A DNA stretch of 64,000 bases from NCBI GenBank assembly GCA_016716235.1, contig JADJWS010000001.1:1116001-1180000 (forward strand), in the 5' to 3' direction. Of this stretch, positions 8,211-16,983 are shown piece by piece. Below the pieces are notes generated by a model. That model did no database searches, was not told where the DNA came from, and was given only the letters and a program-made list of their open reading frames with translations. The stretch comes from Candidatus Defluviilinea gracilis. Lineage in GTDB: Bacteria > Chloroflexota > Anaerolineae > Anaerolineales > Villigracilaceae. Each line of letters begins with the position of its first letter. The stretch's first letter is position 1. The position numbers and the translations under genes were made by a program.

Positions 8211-8382
8211 ACCAGTGCGGGCGACCTGACTTACTTAGTCTCCTAGCCGGCTAGTCTGATCGTCCTCCAGTCGCATATGTTCGACTGGGAGACTGGGAGA
8301 CTATTTGACTATTTGACCAACATCACAGTTGCGCGACAGTGTTGGAATTTCACCAACTTCGCCGCTGAATGGTCGATAAAAT
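8211..8382 (-). ncRNA. Cobalamin riboswitch
   Basis: Read on the minus strand, the core contains GTTGGTGAAATTCCAAC followed by ACTGTCGCGCAACTGTGATG. This matches the cobalamin aptamer pattern (CGGTGAAAATCCGG, then CCCGCAACTGTGA). About 90 nt later AGTCAGGTCGCCCGC stands where the B12-box-like AGCCAGGAGACCTGCC is expected. The btuF gene follows after about 150 nt with further hairpins. The motif is recognised by eye; a covariance-model search would settle the limits. Confidence 0.83.
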
Positions 8383-8391
8383 TGTGGCGCG

Positions 8392-8420
8392 ATTGTATGC
8401 CCGTTGGAAACGCCCGTCAA
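8392..8420 (-). promoter_or_regulatory. Promoter of the btuF-btuC-GNAT-btuD operon
   Basis: On the minus strand TTGACG (8420-8415), a 17-bp spacer and TACAAT (8397-8392) form a near-consensus promoter. It places the transcript start just before the riboswitch aptamer. Confidence 0.75.
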
Positions 8421-8479
8421 GTGTATAATGGGAAACATCATTCTGGCGGCGCTGTATCGTATTCGAAAACGAGGTAATC

Positions 8480-8857
8480 ATGAATCCTGATTTCAAAGTA
8501 TCCTCTGAGCAACGGCAGGCAGAGGTGCCCGTCACCATTTTTCGGGTGTCTGGCTGGCTGGATGCGCAGGGTGAAAGCCGCCTGCTGGAGGAAGCCCGGG
8601 ACGCGTACGATGGCGGCGCGCGGTACCTGCTGATCGACATGAGCGAGCTCGATACACTCACCAGCGCCGGCATGCGCGCCTTGCAAAAGGTGTATCTGAT
8701 CTTCACTCCCAAAGAGGACCATTTTCAAGTGGCGCATATGAAATTATGCAACGCGCCAGCCCAGATCTACAACGTGCTGGGCATCACAGGATTTTTACAG
8801 AATATTCCCATGTACGCAAGCATGGACGACGCGCTCGAGTCGTTCGGCAAAGACTAA
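8480..8857 (+). CDS. STAS-domain protein (anti-sigma factor antagonist-like)
   Basis: 125 residues forming a single STAS domain. The stretch ARYLLIDMSELDTLTSAGMRAL carries the conserved Asp and the Ser (LTSAG) that is phosphorylated by an anti-sigma kinase in SpoIIAA/RsbV proteins. The C-terminal part (VLGITGFLQNIPMYASMDDAL) is also typical. No anti-sigma kinase or sigma factor is adjacent, so its partners are elsewhere. A TATAAT box at 8424-8429 lies 50 bp upstream and a terminator follows. Confidence 0.88.
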   Translation: MNPDFKVSSEQRQAEVPVTIFRVSGWLDAQGESRLLEEARDAYDGGARYLLIDMSELDTLTSAGMRALQKVYLIFTPKEDHFQVAHMKLCNAPAQIYNVLGITGFLQNIPMYASMDDALESFGKD

Positions 8858-8870
8858 TGCTCGTCCATGA

Positions 8871-8905
8871 AAGGCTCTTCAGATCACTGAGGAGCCTTTT
8901 TTGTT
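8871..8905 (+). terminator. Rho-independent terminator after the STAS gene
   Basis: AGGCTC(TTCAG)... pairs with ...(CTGAG)GAGCCT and is followed by six T. The following 300 bp to the next gene show only AT-rich sequence with fragments such as ATCCGCGTTTATCTGC that recur in other intergenic regions. Confidence 0.8.
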
Positions 8906-9213
8906 GCGCTCTTTGCCGCCAAAGCGAGGCTTAATGCACCGCTCAGTGTCGCCATGCCGCTACGGTAGAGAATGCTTAAATTGAATTAATACTAACTACC
9001 CGACACTTTCCTTTTTTGGACGCTGACCGCGAAGCGCGCTGAAAACGCTGATAAAAACTTTTTTCGCCCGTTTTTTGAAAAATCCGCGTTTATCTGCTTC
9101 CCATTTTATAAAAATTGTCAGGTAGGTAGAATTAATAGAGAGAAAATCTTTGTAAACCCATTGCAAGTTTGCATGGTTTCGTCCAAGGCTACAATTAGGC
9201 TGTATGTAGGCTT

Positions 9214-10842
9214 ATGCCAACTTATTTTTTTACTTATCTCCTTTTATTGATCGGTTCCACCGTCGTAACCTTTTCCGCTTCGTTGATCGCCCGAAAGAGG
9301 AACGCGCCCGGCTCGACCACGTTGAGGGCGTTGCTGGTTGTCATGTCGATGTGGTCCGCGACTGCCGCCGCGATATACATTCAGGATGGTTTCGCGGGAA
9401 AGGTCTTCTGGTTGAACGTGATGGTCGTTCCTGTTGCCATCGCGCCAATCCTGTTCATGACCTTCATCTTGAAATTCAGCGGAAGCCCGGTCTGGGTCAC
9501 TCGCCGCGCATTGACCCTGCTCTATGCCTTTTCAATCGTATTCATCCTCCTGCAGTGGACTAACTCATACCATCATCTCGTCCTTTCTTCGGTGCAACTG
9601 GTTGAGCAAGACGGGTTCTCGGCGCTGAAAATTCAACGCGGCCCGGTCTATTTTGTAAACCTGGCGATTGCCTACGGCACGGTAACCATGGGCATTCTCA
9701 CTCTTGTTCGCGAGGCGCTGCGCGCAAGTCATTTGTATCGAAATCAATACCGCCTGCTTCTACTCGGATGTATTGTTCCGCTGGCATTCAGCATATATAG
9801 CCAGTTAGACTATAACGCGCTCGGCAATCTGGATACATCCCCGATCAGCTTTGGCATCACAGGCGTCATTTTTGCCTTTACCACACTCCGCACCCACTTT
9901 ATGGATCTGATCCCTGTGGCGCGCAGTCATCTGATCGAAAACATGGGCGACGGCGTATTAGTGCTCGATGCCCAAAACCGTATTGCGGATCTCAACCCAG
10001 CCATGGAAGTGTTACTGGCAGAACAACCACAGCAACTTCTAGGCAAATGCGCCTTCGAGACTTTCGGAGGCTGGGTGGAAAAAACAAGCGCAATTTTCGG
10101 CGATTTCGAGCTAAAAACCGAGGTACGTCTTCCATCCATGCCATCTCAAATTTTAGACTTGCGCATGACCCCGCTCTACGATAAGAATGACCTGATAAAC
10201 GGCAGATTACTTGTCTTTCGAGACATTACCGAACGCAAAGAAGTTGAAAAAAGACTCCGCGACGCCAATTTCCGGCTGAAATCCCAACTCATCGAAATTG
10301 GAATCTTACAGAGCCAGTTGCGCGAACAGGCAGTGCGCGACTCGCTGACCGGGTTATTTAACCGCCGTTATCTCGAAGAAACGCTGGATAGGGAACTCGC
10401 CCGAGCCGCGCGCGAATCTTATCCTGTCTCCATCATCATGATCGATATCGATCACTTCAAGCAGATCAACGACACCTATGGGCACGAAGCAGGGGATATC
10501 ATGTTAAAAGCGCTGGGAGGCATGCTGATGACCCACAGCCGACGCGGCGACTTTGCCTGCCGTTACGGCGGCGAAGAATTTCTCATCGTTATGCCCAATA
10601 TGGCTCGCAGTATCGTGCAAGAACGCGCGGCAGCCTTGCGGCAGTCGCTCAAGGCGTTGATGGTGCGCTACGGCAATCATACACTGACCGCAACCTATTC
10701 GATGGGCATCGCCTCCTACCCCGCCAACGGCGATACGCGCGAATCGTTCTTACGCGCCGCAGACATGGCAATGTACGCCGCCAAGAACGCCGGGCGGGAT
10801 GATATCCGCTCATTCGATGAGATCGAGGCATTGGTCAAGTAA
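9214..10842 (+). CDS. Membrane diguanylate cyclase (7TM sensor, PAS, GGDEF)
   Basis: 542 residues. Seven membrane segments fill residues 1 to about 215, in the style of the histidine-kinase N-terminal 7TM module. A PAS domain follows (about 232-340, with HLIENMGDGVLVLD), then a short coiled coil, then a GGDEF domain (about 375-540). The active site reads GGEEF near residue 452, so it should make cyclic di-GMP from two GTP. The product-inhibition site RRGD lies exactly five residues before it and is intact. The HD-GYP protein at 24953 could remove the product. A TACAAT box lies 18 bp before the ATG. Confidence 0.93.
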   Translation: MPTYFFTYLLLLIGSTVVTFSASLIARKRNAPGSTTLRALLVVMSMWSATAAAIYIQDGFAGKVFWLNVMVVPVAIAPILFMTFILKFSGSPVWVTRRALTLLYAFSIVFILLQWTNSYHHLVLSSVQLVEQDGFSALKIQRGPVYFVNLAIAYGTVTMGILTLVREALRASHLYRNQYRLLLLGCIVPLAFSIYSQLDYNALGNLDTSPISFGITGVIFAFTTLRTHFMDLIPVARSHLIENMGDGVLVLDAQNRIADLNPAMEVLLAEQPQQLLGKCAFETFGGWVEKTSAIFGDFELKTEVRLPSMPSQILDLRMTPLYDKNDLINGRLLVFRDITERKEVEKRLRDANFRLKSQLIEIGILQSQLREQAVRDSLTGLFNRRYLEETLDRELARAARESYPVSIIMIDIDHFKQINDTYGHEAGDIMLKALGGMLMTHSRRGDFACRYGGEEFLIVMPNMARSIVQERAAALRQSLKALMVRYGNHTLTATYSMGIASYPANGDTRESFLRAADMAMYAAKNAGRDDIRSFDEIEALVK

Positions 10843-10922
10843 ACAAGTAGTTCATGGGGCAAATCTTACGAATTCCTAACTGCTGCGCGATTCTGAATGA
10901 CATTGGAGTATGATGGGCATCG

Positions 10923-11615
10923 ATGAACGCGCGTTCCATTCTCGTGGTGGAAGACGAAGCCAGCATTGCTGAGGTGATAAGCCTGTATCTCAAGCGCGCC
11001 GGATTTGCGGCGCAAGTCGCTTCCACCGGTAAACAAGCGATGGCTCTCTTCGAACGACAGCCCCCGGATTTCGTCATCCTCGACCTGATGCTTCCCGAAG
11101 TGGACGGTCTGGCGCTCACGCGCTGGATGCGAGACCGGTCCAATGTGCCGATCATCATGTTGACGGCGCGGCGCGAAGAAGCGGATCGCATCGCCGGGCT
11201 GGAGATGGGCGCCGACGATTATGTGGTCAAGCCGTTCAGCCCGCAGGAGCTGGTGAGCCGGGTGCGGGCGGTGATGCGGCGCGGGGCGCGGGAGCAGGCG
11301 GAGGAGGGGAACGACCGGGCGATATCCTTCCCTGATCTATCCATCGACCCGCGCAGTCGGGTGGTCAAAGCGCGCGACTCCGATGTAGAATTGACGGCGA
11401 AGGAATTCGACATGCTTTATTTGTTGATGCGCCACCCGAAACAGGTGTTCACACGCGATCAGTTACTCGAGCGCGTGTGGGGCGGGGCGCAATACATCGA
11501 TCCGGGCACTGTGACCGTGCATGTGCGCCGCGTGCGCGAAAAGATCGAACTCGACCCTTCGAAGCCCGCGCGGTTGATTACGGTGTGGGGCGTCGGCTAT
11601 AAATTTGAACCGTAA
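10923..11615 (+). CDS. OmpR-family response regulator
   Basis: 230 residues: a receiver domain with acidic pair ED (residues 10-11), phospho-acceptor Asp54 in VILDLMLPEVDG and Lys in VVKPFSP, then a winged-helix DNA-binding domain (ELTAKEFDMLYLLMRHPKQVFTRDQLLERVWG). The stop codon lies 1 bp before the ATG of the sensor kinase, so the two are translated together and form a cognate pair. The stimulus is unknown. Confidence 0.93.
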   Translation: MNARSILVVEDEASIAEVISLYLKRAGFAAQVASTGKQAMALFERQPPDFVILDLMLPEVDGLALTRWMRDRSNVPIIMLTARREEADRIAGLEMGADDYVVKPFSPQELVSRVRAVMRRGAREQAEEGNDRAISFPDLSIDPRSRVVKARDSDVELTAKEFDMLYLLMRHPKQVFTRDQLLERVWGGAQYIDPGTVTVHVRRVREKIELDPSKPARLITVWGVGYKFEP

Positions 11616-11616
11616 G

Positions 11617-12855
11617 ATGAAAAAATTTTTTTCGCGTGCTCCTTTTGTGTTTCAATTGATTCTCGGCGCGGCGGTCATCGTTGCGATCACGCTGGGCATC
11701 TTTACGCTGGTGATGTTCCCGCCGATGCAGGATATCGCCAATCTGGCGTTATATCTTAGCCTCACAGCATTGGTTTCGGCAGTCATCGGTTATCTTGCGT
11801 ATTCCCTCGGTTGGATCCACATGTCGCCGACCCTGCGTTGGACGTTGCTGGGCGGGTATATCCTCGCCAGCGTTCTCACGTTCTTCAATGTGTGGTTCTC
11901 GGCGCAGATGATGTTCTCGAGCCAGCACGATCTATTGCTTGCCATTGTTTTATTGGTGTTTGCCGGCGGCATGGCAACCGTGCTTGGGTATTTTCTCTCC
12001 GGCACGATCACACAGCGCATTCATCTGCTCAAAAATGCGGCGGAAAATATCGCGCATGGCGAACTGAACACGCGCGTGCCTGTGCAGGGTCATGACGAAG
12101 TGGCGGGGTTGGCAAAAACCTTCAATCAGATGGCGGAACAGTTACAGGAAAGCGATAGCAAGCAACGCGAACTCGAACACATGCGCCGCGATCTGATCGC
12201 CTGGGTGGGTCACGATTTGCAAACTCCGCTCACCTCGGTGCGCGCCATTTTGGAGGCGTTATCTGACGGCGTGGTGGAAGACCCCGAAACCGCCAGCCGA
12301 TATTTACGCACCGCCCAACGCGACGTGAACTCACTTTCCGCGTTGATCGACGATCTCTTCCAAATGGCGCAACTCGATACGGGGGGCTTTCCGCTCGACC
12401 GCCAAAACGCCTCGCTCAGCGACCTCGTTTCGGACACGCTCGAAAGTTTTACCGAACCCGCCAAACAACGCGAGATCAAACTCGAAGGCAACGTGGAATA
12501 CAACGTGGACCCGGTCAACATGGATACGCAAGCCATCGGGCGCGCGCTCAACAACCTCATCGGTAACGCCCTGCGGCACACACCCGATCAGGGCAGGGTG
12601 AGCGTGTGGGCGCATCGCACCGGCAAGGGCATCGAGGTGACCGTCAGCGACACAGGCGAGGGCATCCGCGAGGAAGACCTGCCGCACGTGTTCGAAAGTT
12701 TTTATCGCGGCGATGCGGCTCGTTCGCGCAGTCGCGGCACGGGCGCCGGGTTGGGGCTGGCAATCGCGCGCGGCATTGTGCAGGCGCATGGCGGAGAGAT
12801 CCGCGTCGAGAGTAAGCCGGGCAAGGGCACGCTGTTCACCTTCACCATTCCTTAA
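11617..12855 (+). CDS. Sensor histidine kinase, partner of the upstream regulator
   Basis: About 412 residues. Four membrane segments in the first 135 residues leave little extracellular sequence, so the signal is probably sensed in or at the membrane. A HAMP domain follows (RIHLLKNAAENIAHGELNTRV), then the dimerisation helix with phospho-acceptor His in GHDLQTPL (near residue 198), and the ATPase domain with N-box NALRHT, G1 DTGEGI, F-box FYRG and G2 GTGAGLGLAI. The ATG at 11617 is preferred to a TTG at 11605. Confidence 0.93.
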   Translation: MKKFFSRAPFVFQLILGAAVIVAITLGIFTLVMFPPMQDIANLALYLSLTALVSAVIGYLAYSLGWIHMSPTLRWTLLGGYILASVLTFFNVWFSAQMMFSSQHDLLLAIVLLVFAGGMATVLGYFLSGTITQRIHLLKNAAENIAHGELNTRVPVQGHDEVAGLAKTFNQMAEQLQESDSKQRELEHMRRDLIAWVGHDLQTPLTSVRAILEALSDGVVEDPETASRYLRTAQRDVNSLSALIDDLFQMAQLDTGGFPLDRQNASLSDLVSDTLESFTEPAKQREIKLEGNVEYNVDPVNMDTQAIGRALNNLIGNALRHTPDQGRVSVWAHRTGKGIEVTVSDTGEGIREEDLPHVFESFYRGDAARSRSRGTGAGLGLAIARGIVQAHGGEIRVESKPGKGTLFTFTIP

Positions 12856-12928
12856 CAAACTTTTCAGAGGGGCGTAATCTTTTTGTAAGGAAGTTTTTCT
12901 ACACTTCAGGCATCAAGGACAACGATCC

Positions 12929-13504
12929 ATGAAATCACTCCGCGTCTGCCTGATATTCCTCCTTCTGGTTGGATGCTCCAACGCCCAAACGCCTCTTTCG
13001 CAAAGCGCGGCTGACTCGCCCGTGGACGATGCTCCCATGCCCAAACTTGCATCCCTGCCCGACCTAGGTCCCGCTCCCGAACTAACAAACACCACATGGT
13101 TGAACACAGACGCGCCGCTCCGCCTCGCCGACTTGCGCGGCAAAGTAGTCATCGTCGAAATGTGGACATTCGGCTGTATCAACTGCCAGAACGTGATGCC
13201 GTCGCTCAAAGAGTGGCACGAGAAATACGCCGCGCAGGGGCTTGTCATCATCGGCAATCACTACCCAGAGTTCGATTACGAAACCGACCTTGCCAATTTG
13301 CGAGACGCTGTTCGGCATTTTGAGATCGAATATCCCATCTCGCAGGACAATGATGGAGTCACATGGCGCGCGTATAAGAACCGCTACTGGCCCGCGCTGT
13401 ACTTGATCGATAAACAAGGGCGCATCCGCTATGTTCACATTGGCGAAGGGCGTTACGAAGAGACCGAGGAAAATATTCGCGCGTTGTTGGAAGAAACGTA
13501 TTAA
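12929..13504 (+). CDS. Thioredoxin-fold lipoprotein (TlpA/DipZ-type)
   Basis: 191 residues. The lipobox LLVGC near residue 16 makes it a membrane-anchored extracytoplasmic protein. The thioredoxin domain has the redox motif WTFGCINCQNVMPSL, where CINC replaces CGPC, then a cis-Pro region YWPALYLIDKQGRI. This is the thioredoxin part of DipZ-like proteins without the CcdA-type membrane part. It ends 50 bp before the methionine sulfoxide reductase gene msrP and may supply or move electrons for extracytoplasmic thiol or methionine repair; that link is inferred from position only. Confidence 0.87.
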   Translation: MKSLRVCLIFLLLVGCSNAQTPLSQSAADSPVDDAPMPKLASLPDLGPAPELTNTTWLNTDAPLRLADLRGKVVIVEMWTFGCINCQNVMPSLKEWHEKYAAQGLVIIGNHYPEFDYETDLANLRDAVRHFEIEYPISQDNDGVTWRAYKNRYWPALYLIDKQGRIRYVHIGEGRYEETEENIRALLEETY

Positions 13505-13553
13505 TCCGCCACCCAGCCTCTTCTTTCACAAGGAAAGGAAAGCAAGGAGAACT

Positions 13554-14510
13554 ATGAACGACAACTATAAATCCGTTGCTGTACAATCATCCGAGATCAC
13601 GCCGCATTCGCAATACCTTTCACGGCGCGAATTCCTCAAAGCCGCGGGCTTCCTGAGCGGATCGGCGCTTCTAGCGGCGTGCGCGCCCACGGTAGCCGCG
13701 ACAGTCATCCCGGGGGAAGAAGCGCCGCCTGTCGAAGTCAAATTCGATGAATTAGGCGATCCTGCCAACACCTTCGAAGACATCACCAACTATAATAATT
13801 ACTATGAGTTCAGCGCCAATAAGGAGGCGGTGGCTCCACTTTCAAAAGACTTCAACACCAACCCATGGACGGTGGAAGTCTACGGCTTGGTGAAGCAACC
13901 CAAAACCTACGGCATCGAAGATTTGCTGGGCAAATTCACCCAGGAGGAGCGCATTTACCGCCTGCGTTGCGTGGAGGCGTGGAGCATGGTCATCCCGTGG
14001 AGCGGGTTCACGCTTTCATCCATTTTGAAAGAAGTGACGCCGACTTCAAACGCAAAATATGTTCGCTTTGAATCGGTCTACCGCCCGGAAGACCTGCCGG
14101 GGCAAGCGAGTCCTTTTTACCCGTGGCCCTATCAGGAGGGGTTGCGCCTCGACGAAGCCATGAACGACTTGACCATCCTCGCCACCGGGGTATATGGTGA
14201 GCCGATGCCCAATCAGAATGGGGCGCCGATCCGCCTTGTTGTGCCGTGGAAGTATGGGTTCAAATCCATCAAGGCAGTGACAAAGATCGAACTGGTGGAG
14301 GAGCAACCGAGCACATTATGGAACAGCGTAGGAGCAACAGAATACGGCTTTTATTCGAATGTGAACCCGGAACGCCCGCACCCGCGCTGGTCGCAGGCAT
14401 CGGAACGCCGCATCGGCGAATTGAAACGCCGCCCCACCCTGATGTTCAATGGGTACGCCGAACAAGTGGCTGGGATGTACGCCGGCATGGATTTGATCGA
14501 AAATTATTAG
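13554..14510 (+). CDS. msrP: Protein-methionine-sulfoxide reductase catalytic subunit (molybdopterin)
   Basis: About 318 residues. The Tat signal SRREFLKAAGF near the N terminus is followed by a hydrophobic stretch ending in LLAAC, so the protein is exported folded and may be lipid-anchored. The catalytic domain has the sulfite-oxidase fold; Cys in YRLRCVEAWSMVIPW is the molybdenum ligand of this family. The enzyme reduces methionine sulfoxide in extracytoplasmic proteins, with electrons from the quinone pool through MsrQ encoded downstream. The ATG at 13554 follows AAGGAG with good spacing and begins just before the Tat motif; the frame is open further upstream without meaning. Confidence 0.93.
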   Translation: MNDNYKSVAVQSSEITPHSQYLSRREFLKAAGFLSGSALLAACAPTVAATVIPGEEAPPVEVKFDELGDPANTFEDITNYNNYYEFSANKEAVAPLSKDFNTNPWTVEVYGLVKQPKTYGIEDLLGKFTQEERIYRLRCVEAWSMVIPWSGFTLSSILKEVTPTSNAKYVRFESVYRPEDLPGQASPFYPWPYQEGLRLDEAMNDLTILATGVYGEPMPNQNGAPIRLVVPWKYGFKSIKAVTKIELVEEQPSTLWNSVGATEYGFYSNVNPERPHPRWSQASERRIGELKRRPTLMFNGYAEQVAGMYAGMDLIENY

Positions 14511-14514
14511 ACTA

Positions 14515-14606
14515 AGCCTCTTGCGAAAGTCGTCTTCGCCGCAAAGAACGCAGAGAAAAAGAGTTATTCTCAAGGTTCTCTGCGGACTCTGTGGCTGAGC
14601 ACAAGG
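14515..14606 (+). repeat. Dispersed repeat A, copy 2 (diverged)
   Basis: CCTCTTGCGAAAGTCGTC, a central GCAGAGAAAAAGAG and TTCTCTGCGGACTCTGTGG line up with repeat A at 4551. It sits between msrP and msrQ. Confidence 0.6.
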
Positions 14607-14662
14607 CGAACTTCCCTGGCGCTTGCATGCCGGGACAAGCGCGCGGTATTATAAAAACCATT

Positions 14663-15343
14663 ATGTTGAAAAAAATCTTTTCACGTTACACCCCTCTTCA
14701 AATTGCCATACACATCTATGCGTGGTCTGTGCTGGTCATCCTTGTGTTCAAACTCATCACAGGCGATCTCTCGGCAAACCCGATTCAGGAATTGGAGCAA
14801 CGCACGGGACGCCATGCCATTACCTTGCTGATCCTGTCGCTGGCTTGCACGCCGTTGAACACGCTCTTCCGATGGACCGAACTTCTTAAACGCCGTCGCG
14901 CGCTGGGGTTGTATGCCTTCATGTACGCCACGCTCCATATCATCATCTTCATGTTCGATTATGGTTTGGCATGGAGTTTTATCGTTCAAAATATTATCGA
15001 GAAGCCGTATATCCTTGTAGGGTTAGCCGGTTTCCTCCTGTTGATTCCGCTTGCCGCCAGCTCGTTCGATATCTGGAAGAAACGCCTCGGCAAACGATGG
15101 AAACGCATTCACCAGACCATCTACTTCATCGTCCCGCTGTTGTTACTGCATTATGCGTGGGGTAAGAAAGGCGATTTCTTCGCCTTGCAAGGCGAGATTA
15201 TCCGCCCGTTGATCTACACGGTGATCGCGGTCATTCTGCTCGTTATGCGTATTCCGCCTATTCGACGGTTTCTCGCCTCCCTGCCCAGCCGCATCCTGCT
15301 TCTCGCGCGGAAGCGGGGAACGCAGCCTGAGACGACTGCATAG
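14663..15343 (+). CDS. msrQ: Protein-methionine-sulfoxide reductase heme-binding subunit
   Basis: About 226 residues with six membrane helices of the ferric-reductase-like fold. Histidines in GRHAITLLILSLACTP, ATLHIIIF and RIHQTIYFIVPLLLLHYAW are the expected heme ligands. It takes electrons from the quinol pool and passes them to MsrP. The ATG at 14663 gives the usual N terminus; a TATAAA box ends only 7 nt upstream, so the mRNA may be leaderless. It is separated from msrP by a repeat of about 90 bp. Confidence 0.92.
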   Translation: MLKKIFSRYTPLQIAIHIYAWSVLVILVFKLITGDLSANPIQELEQRTGRHAITLLILSLACTPLNTLFRWTELLKRRRALGLYAFMYATLHIIIFMFDYGLAWSFIVQNIIEKPYILVGLAGFLLLIPLAASSFDIWKKRLGKRWKRIHQTIYFIVPLLLLHYAWGKKGDFFALQGEIIRPLIYTVIAVILLVMRIPPIRRFLASLPSRILLLARKRGTQPETTA

Positions 15344-15365
15344 AGCGAGTTTCTTCGCAGTAAAA

Positions 15366-15381
15366 GCAAAGTGAACTTTGC
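15366..15381. repeat. Single T-N-N-A hairpin after msrQ
   Basis: GCAAAG-TGAA-CTTTGC, followed by TGTAC. The same stem and centre occur near 49980 and 51380-51430. Confidence 0.75.
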
Positions 15382-15387
15382 TGTACG

Positions 15388-15612
15388 CTAGAACATCCCC
15401 TTGAGGAACAGCAATAACCCCACAACCGCCAGCGGAATGCCGACGATGGTGCCGATGACGGTCAGGCTGATGATGCCGCCGACGAGCATCAGCACGATGC
15501 CGAGGATCATCGCCACGAGCCGCCCCGTGAGTTCGACGATCACCGCCAGCAGTTTCCAGATGGCGGCAAAGGGCCACAGATACCAGGGGATGTGTTTTGT
15601 GTGAGTTGTCAT
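15388..15612 (-). CDS. Small membrane protein, function unknown
   Basis: 74 residues from the ATG at 15612, with two long hydrophobic segments: one near residues 10-40 and a Gly-rich one near 42-70 (VGGIISLTVIGTIVGIPLAVVG). No polar catalytic residues. The sequence has the look of a conserved small inner-membrane protein of this phylum, but I know no function. Confidence 0.65.
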   Translation of the reverse strand: MTTHTKHIPWYLWPFAAIWKLLAVIVELTGRLVAMILGIVLMLVGGIISLTVIGTIVGIPLAVVGLLLFLKGMF

Positions 15613-15709
15613 TTCGACCTCCGAAAAATAAACTTGCAAAACGATCTACGTGGTTTCCCCACAAAAGTGGCAAATGACAAATCGGCGGGCGTGTTTTATA
15701 ATGCCGCCC

Positions 15710-16507
15710 ATGCCTAGAAAATCTACAACCACTGAAGAACAGCCCATCCCTGTTTCTGGTAACAAAACCGCCGTTGCCGAACCTGCGACCACCTTGCTAG
15801 ACGAGAACACCATCACGTTCAAGGCGAGTCACTTTTACGCCGCGCTCAGCGTGTTGACGTTTTTCTTCGGTCTCCTGGCTGGGTACGCGGTGTGGGGAAC
15901 CGACCTGTTCGCAAAGGCTGGCACCGCGCCTCAGGCGGCGAATCAGGCGCAAGTGGCGGAGGAACCGCAGGTTATCCGTTACGATATCCCGACCGAGGGG
16001 TATCCCGCTTTTGGTCCCGAAGACGCGCCCATCACCATCGTCGAGTTCAGCGATTTTCAATGTCCGTTTTGCAAGCGCTGGTTCGCGGAAGTGTACGAAC
16101 CCCTGCTCGCGGAATACGAGGGGCAAATCCGCTTTGTGTATCGGAACCTGCCACTCACGTCCATTCACCCCGACGCGTTCTCAGCCGCCGAAGCCGCCCT
16201 GTGCGCCAATGAACAAAACGCTTTTTGGGGTTTCCACGATAAACTGCTCAGCGGAGATCTGTTGGGAAGCAGTGTGTATACCCAATATGCAAGCGATTTG
16301 AACCTGAACGCATCTTCCTTTGATGCTTGTATGAAGGCTGGCACGTATCGGACAATGATTCAGAAAGACAGCGATTTCGCCATCAACATGGGGGTCAACT
16401 CCACGCCGACCTTCTTCATCAACGGGCTGGCGGTGATCGGGGCGCAACCCATCGAGGTGTTCAGGCAGGTGATCGACAAGGAGTTGGCGGGCGAATTTCC
16501 GCAATAG
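15710..16507 (+). CDS. DsbA-family thiol-disulfide oxidoreductase, membrane-anchored
   Basis: About 265 residues. A hydrophilic N terminus precedes one membrane segment (about residues 40-62), placing the catalytic domain outside the membrane. The thioredoxin-like domain has DFQCPFCKRWF with the CPFC redox pair, a helical insertion and the cis-Pro loop NSTPTFFINGLAVIG. Proteins of this branch act in disulfide formation or isomerisation. TATAAT at 15697-15702 lies 7 nt before the ATG at 15710, so the mRNA is probably leaderless. An in-frame ATG at 15701 overlaps this box and is less likely. Confidence 0.88.
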   Translation: MPRKSTTTEEQPIPVSGNKTAVAEPATTLLDENTITFKASHFYAALSVLTFFFGLLAGYAVWGTDLFAKAGTAPQAANQAQVAEEPQVIRYDIPTEGYPAFGPEDAPITIVEFSDFQCPFCKRWFAEVYEPLLAEYEGQIRFVYRNLPLTSIHPDAFSAAEAALCANEQNAFWGFHDKLLSGDLLGSSVYTQYASDLNLNASSFDACMKAGTYRTMIQKDSDFAINMGVNSTPTFFINGLAVIGAQPIEVFRQVIDKELAGEFPQ

Positions 16508-16983
16508 GGCTGGTTCTCCCGGACGCAGATCTATTAGGGCTTTCGCTCACAGGCGGTCTGTGACCGCCATATGCACCAGCGAAGCGACGGTCACAGTCCG
16601 TCTTAGAGCAATAAAAACGAAAGTTCTGTCTCTTTTATTTTTTGGGTGTCCCGTAATCAACGGGAAAGAGCCTCACCACGAAGGACACAAAGTCTTGCGC
16701 TGAGTTCGTCGAAGCGACACAAAGGGGGACAAAGAGCCTAGATTCTTTGTGTTTTTCCTTTGTGACCGTCGTGTCCTTTGTGTTTGAAAAATGGTTTCCC
16801 GTTAAAAACGTGAGAGCCTATTTTTTCTAACGCGCAAACGACAAAGTTGAACCGCGAAGAGCGCGAAGAAAACCTGTGAAACCTTGGCGTTCCTAGCGTC
16901 CTTCGCGGTAAAAAAAGGGAATGTCGGTAGAGAGTTTTATTTTGGGTTAAGTCGAATACAACACGATTTTGAGGAGGAATGCC
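16508..16983. other. Gene-free region rich in degenerate repeats
   Basis: No convincing gene in 475 bp. It contains an inverted repeat GGCGGTC-TGT-GACCGCC (16552-16568), the phrase CTGAGTTCGTCGAAG that recurs near 30005 and 31945, and several CACGAAGGACACAAAG / CTTTGTGTCCTTCGT-type inverted sequences. An open frame on the minus strand (16738-17259) overlaps the kinase gene and is not supported. Confidence 0.6.
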
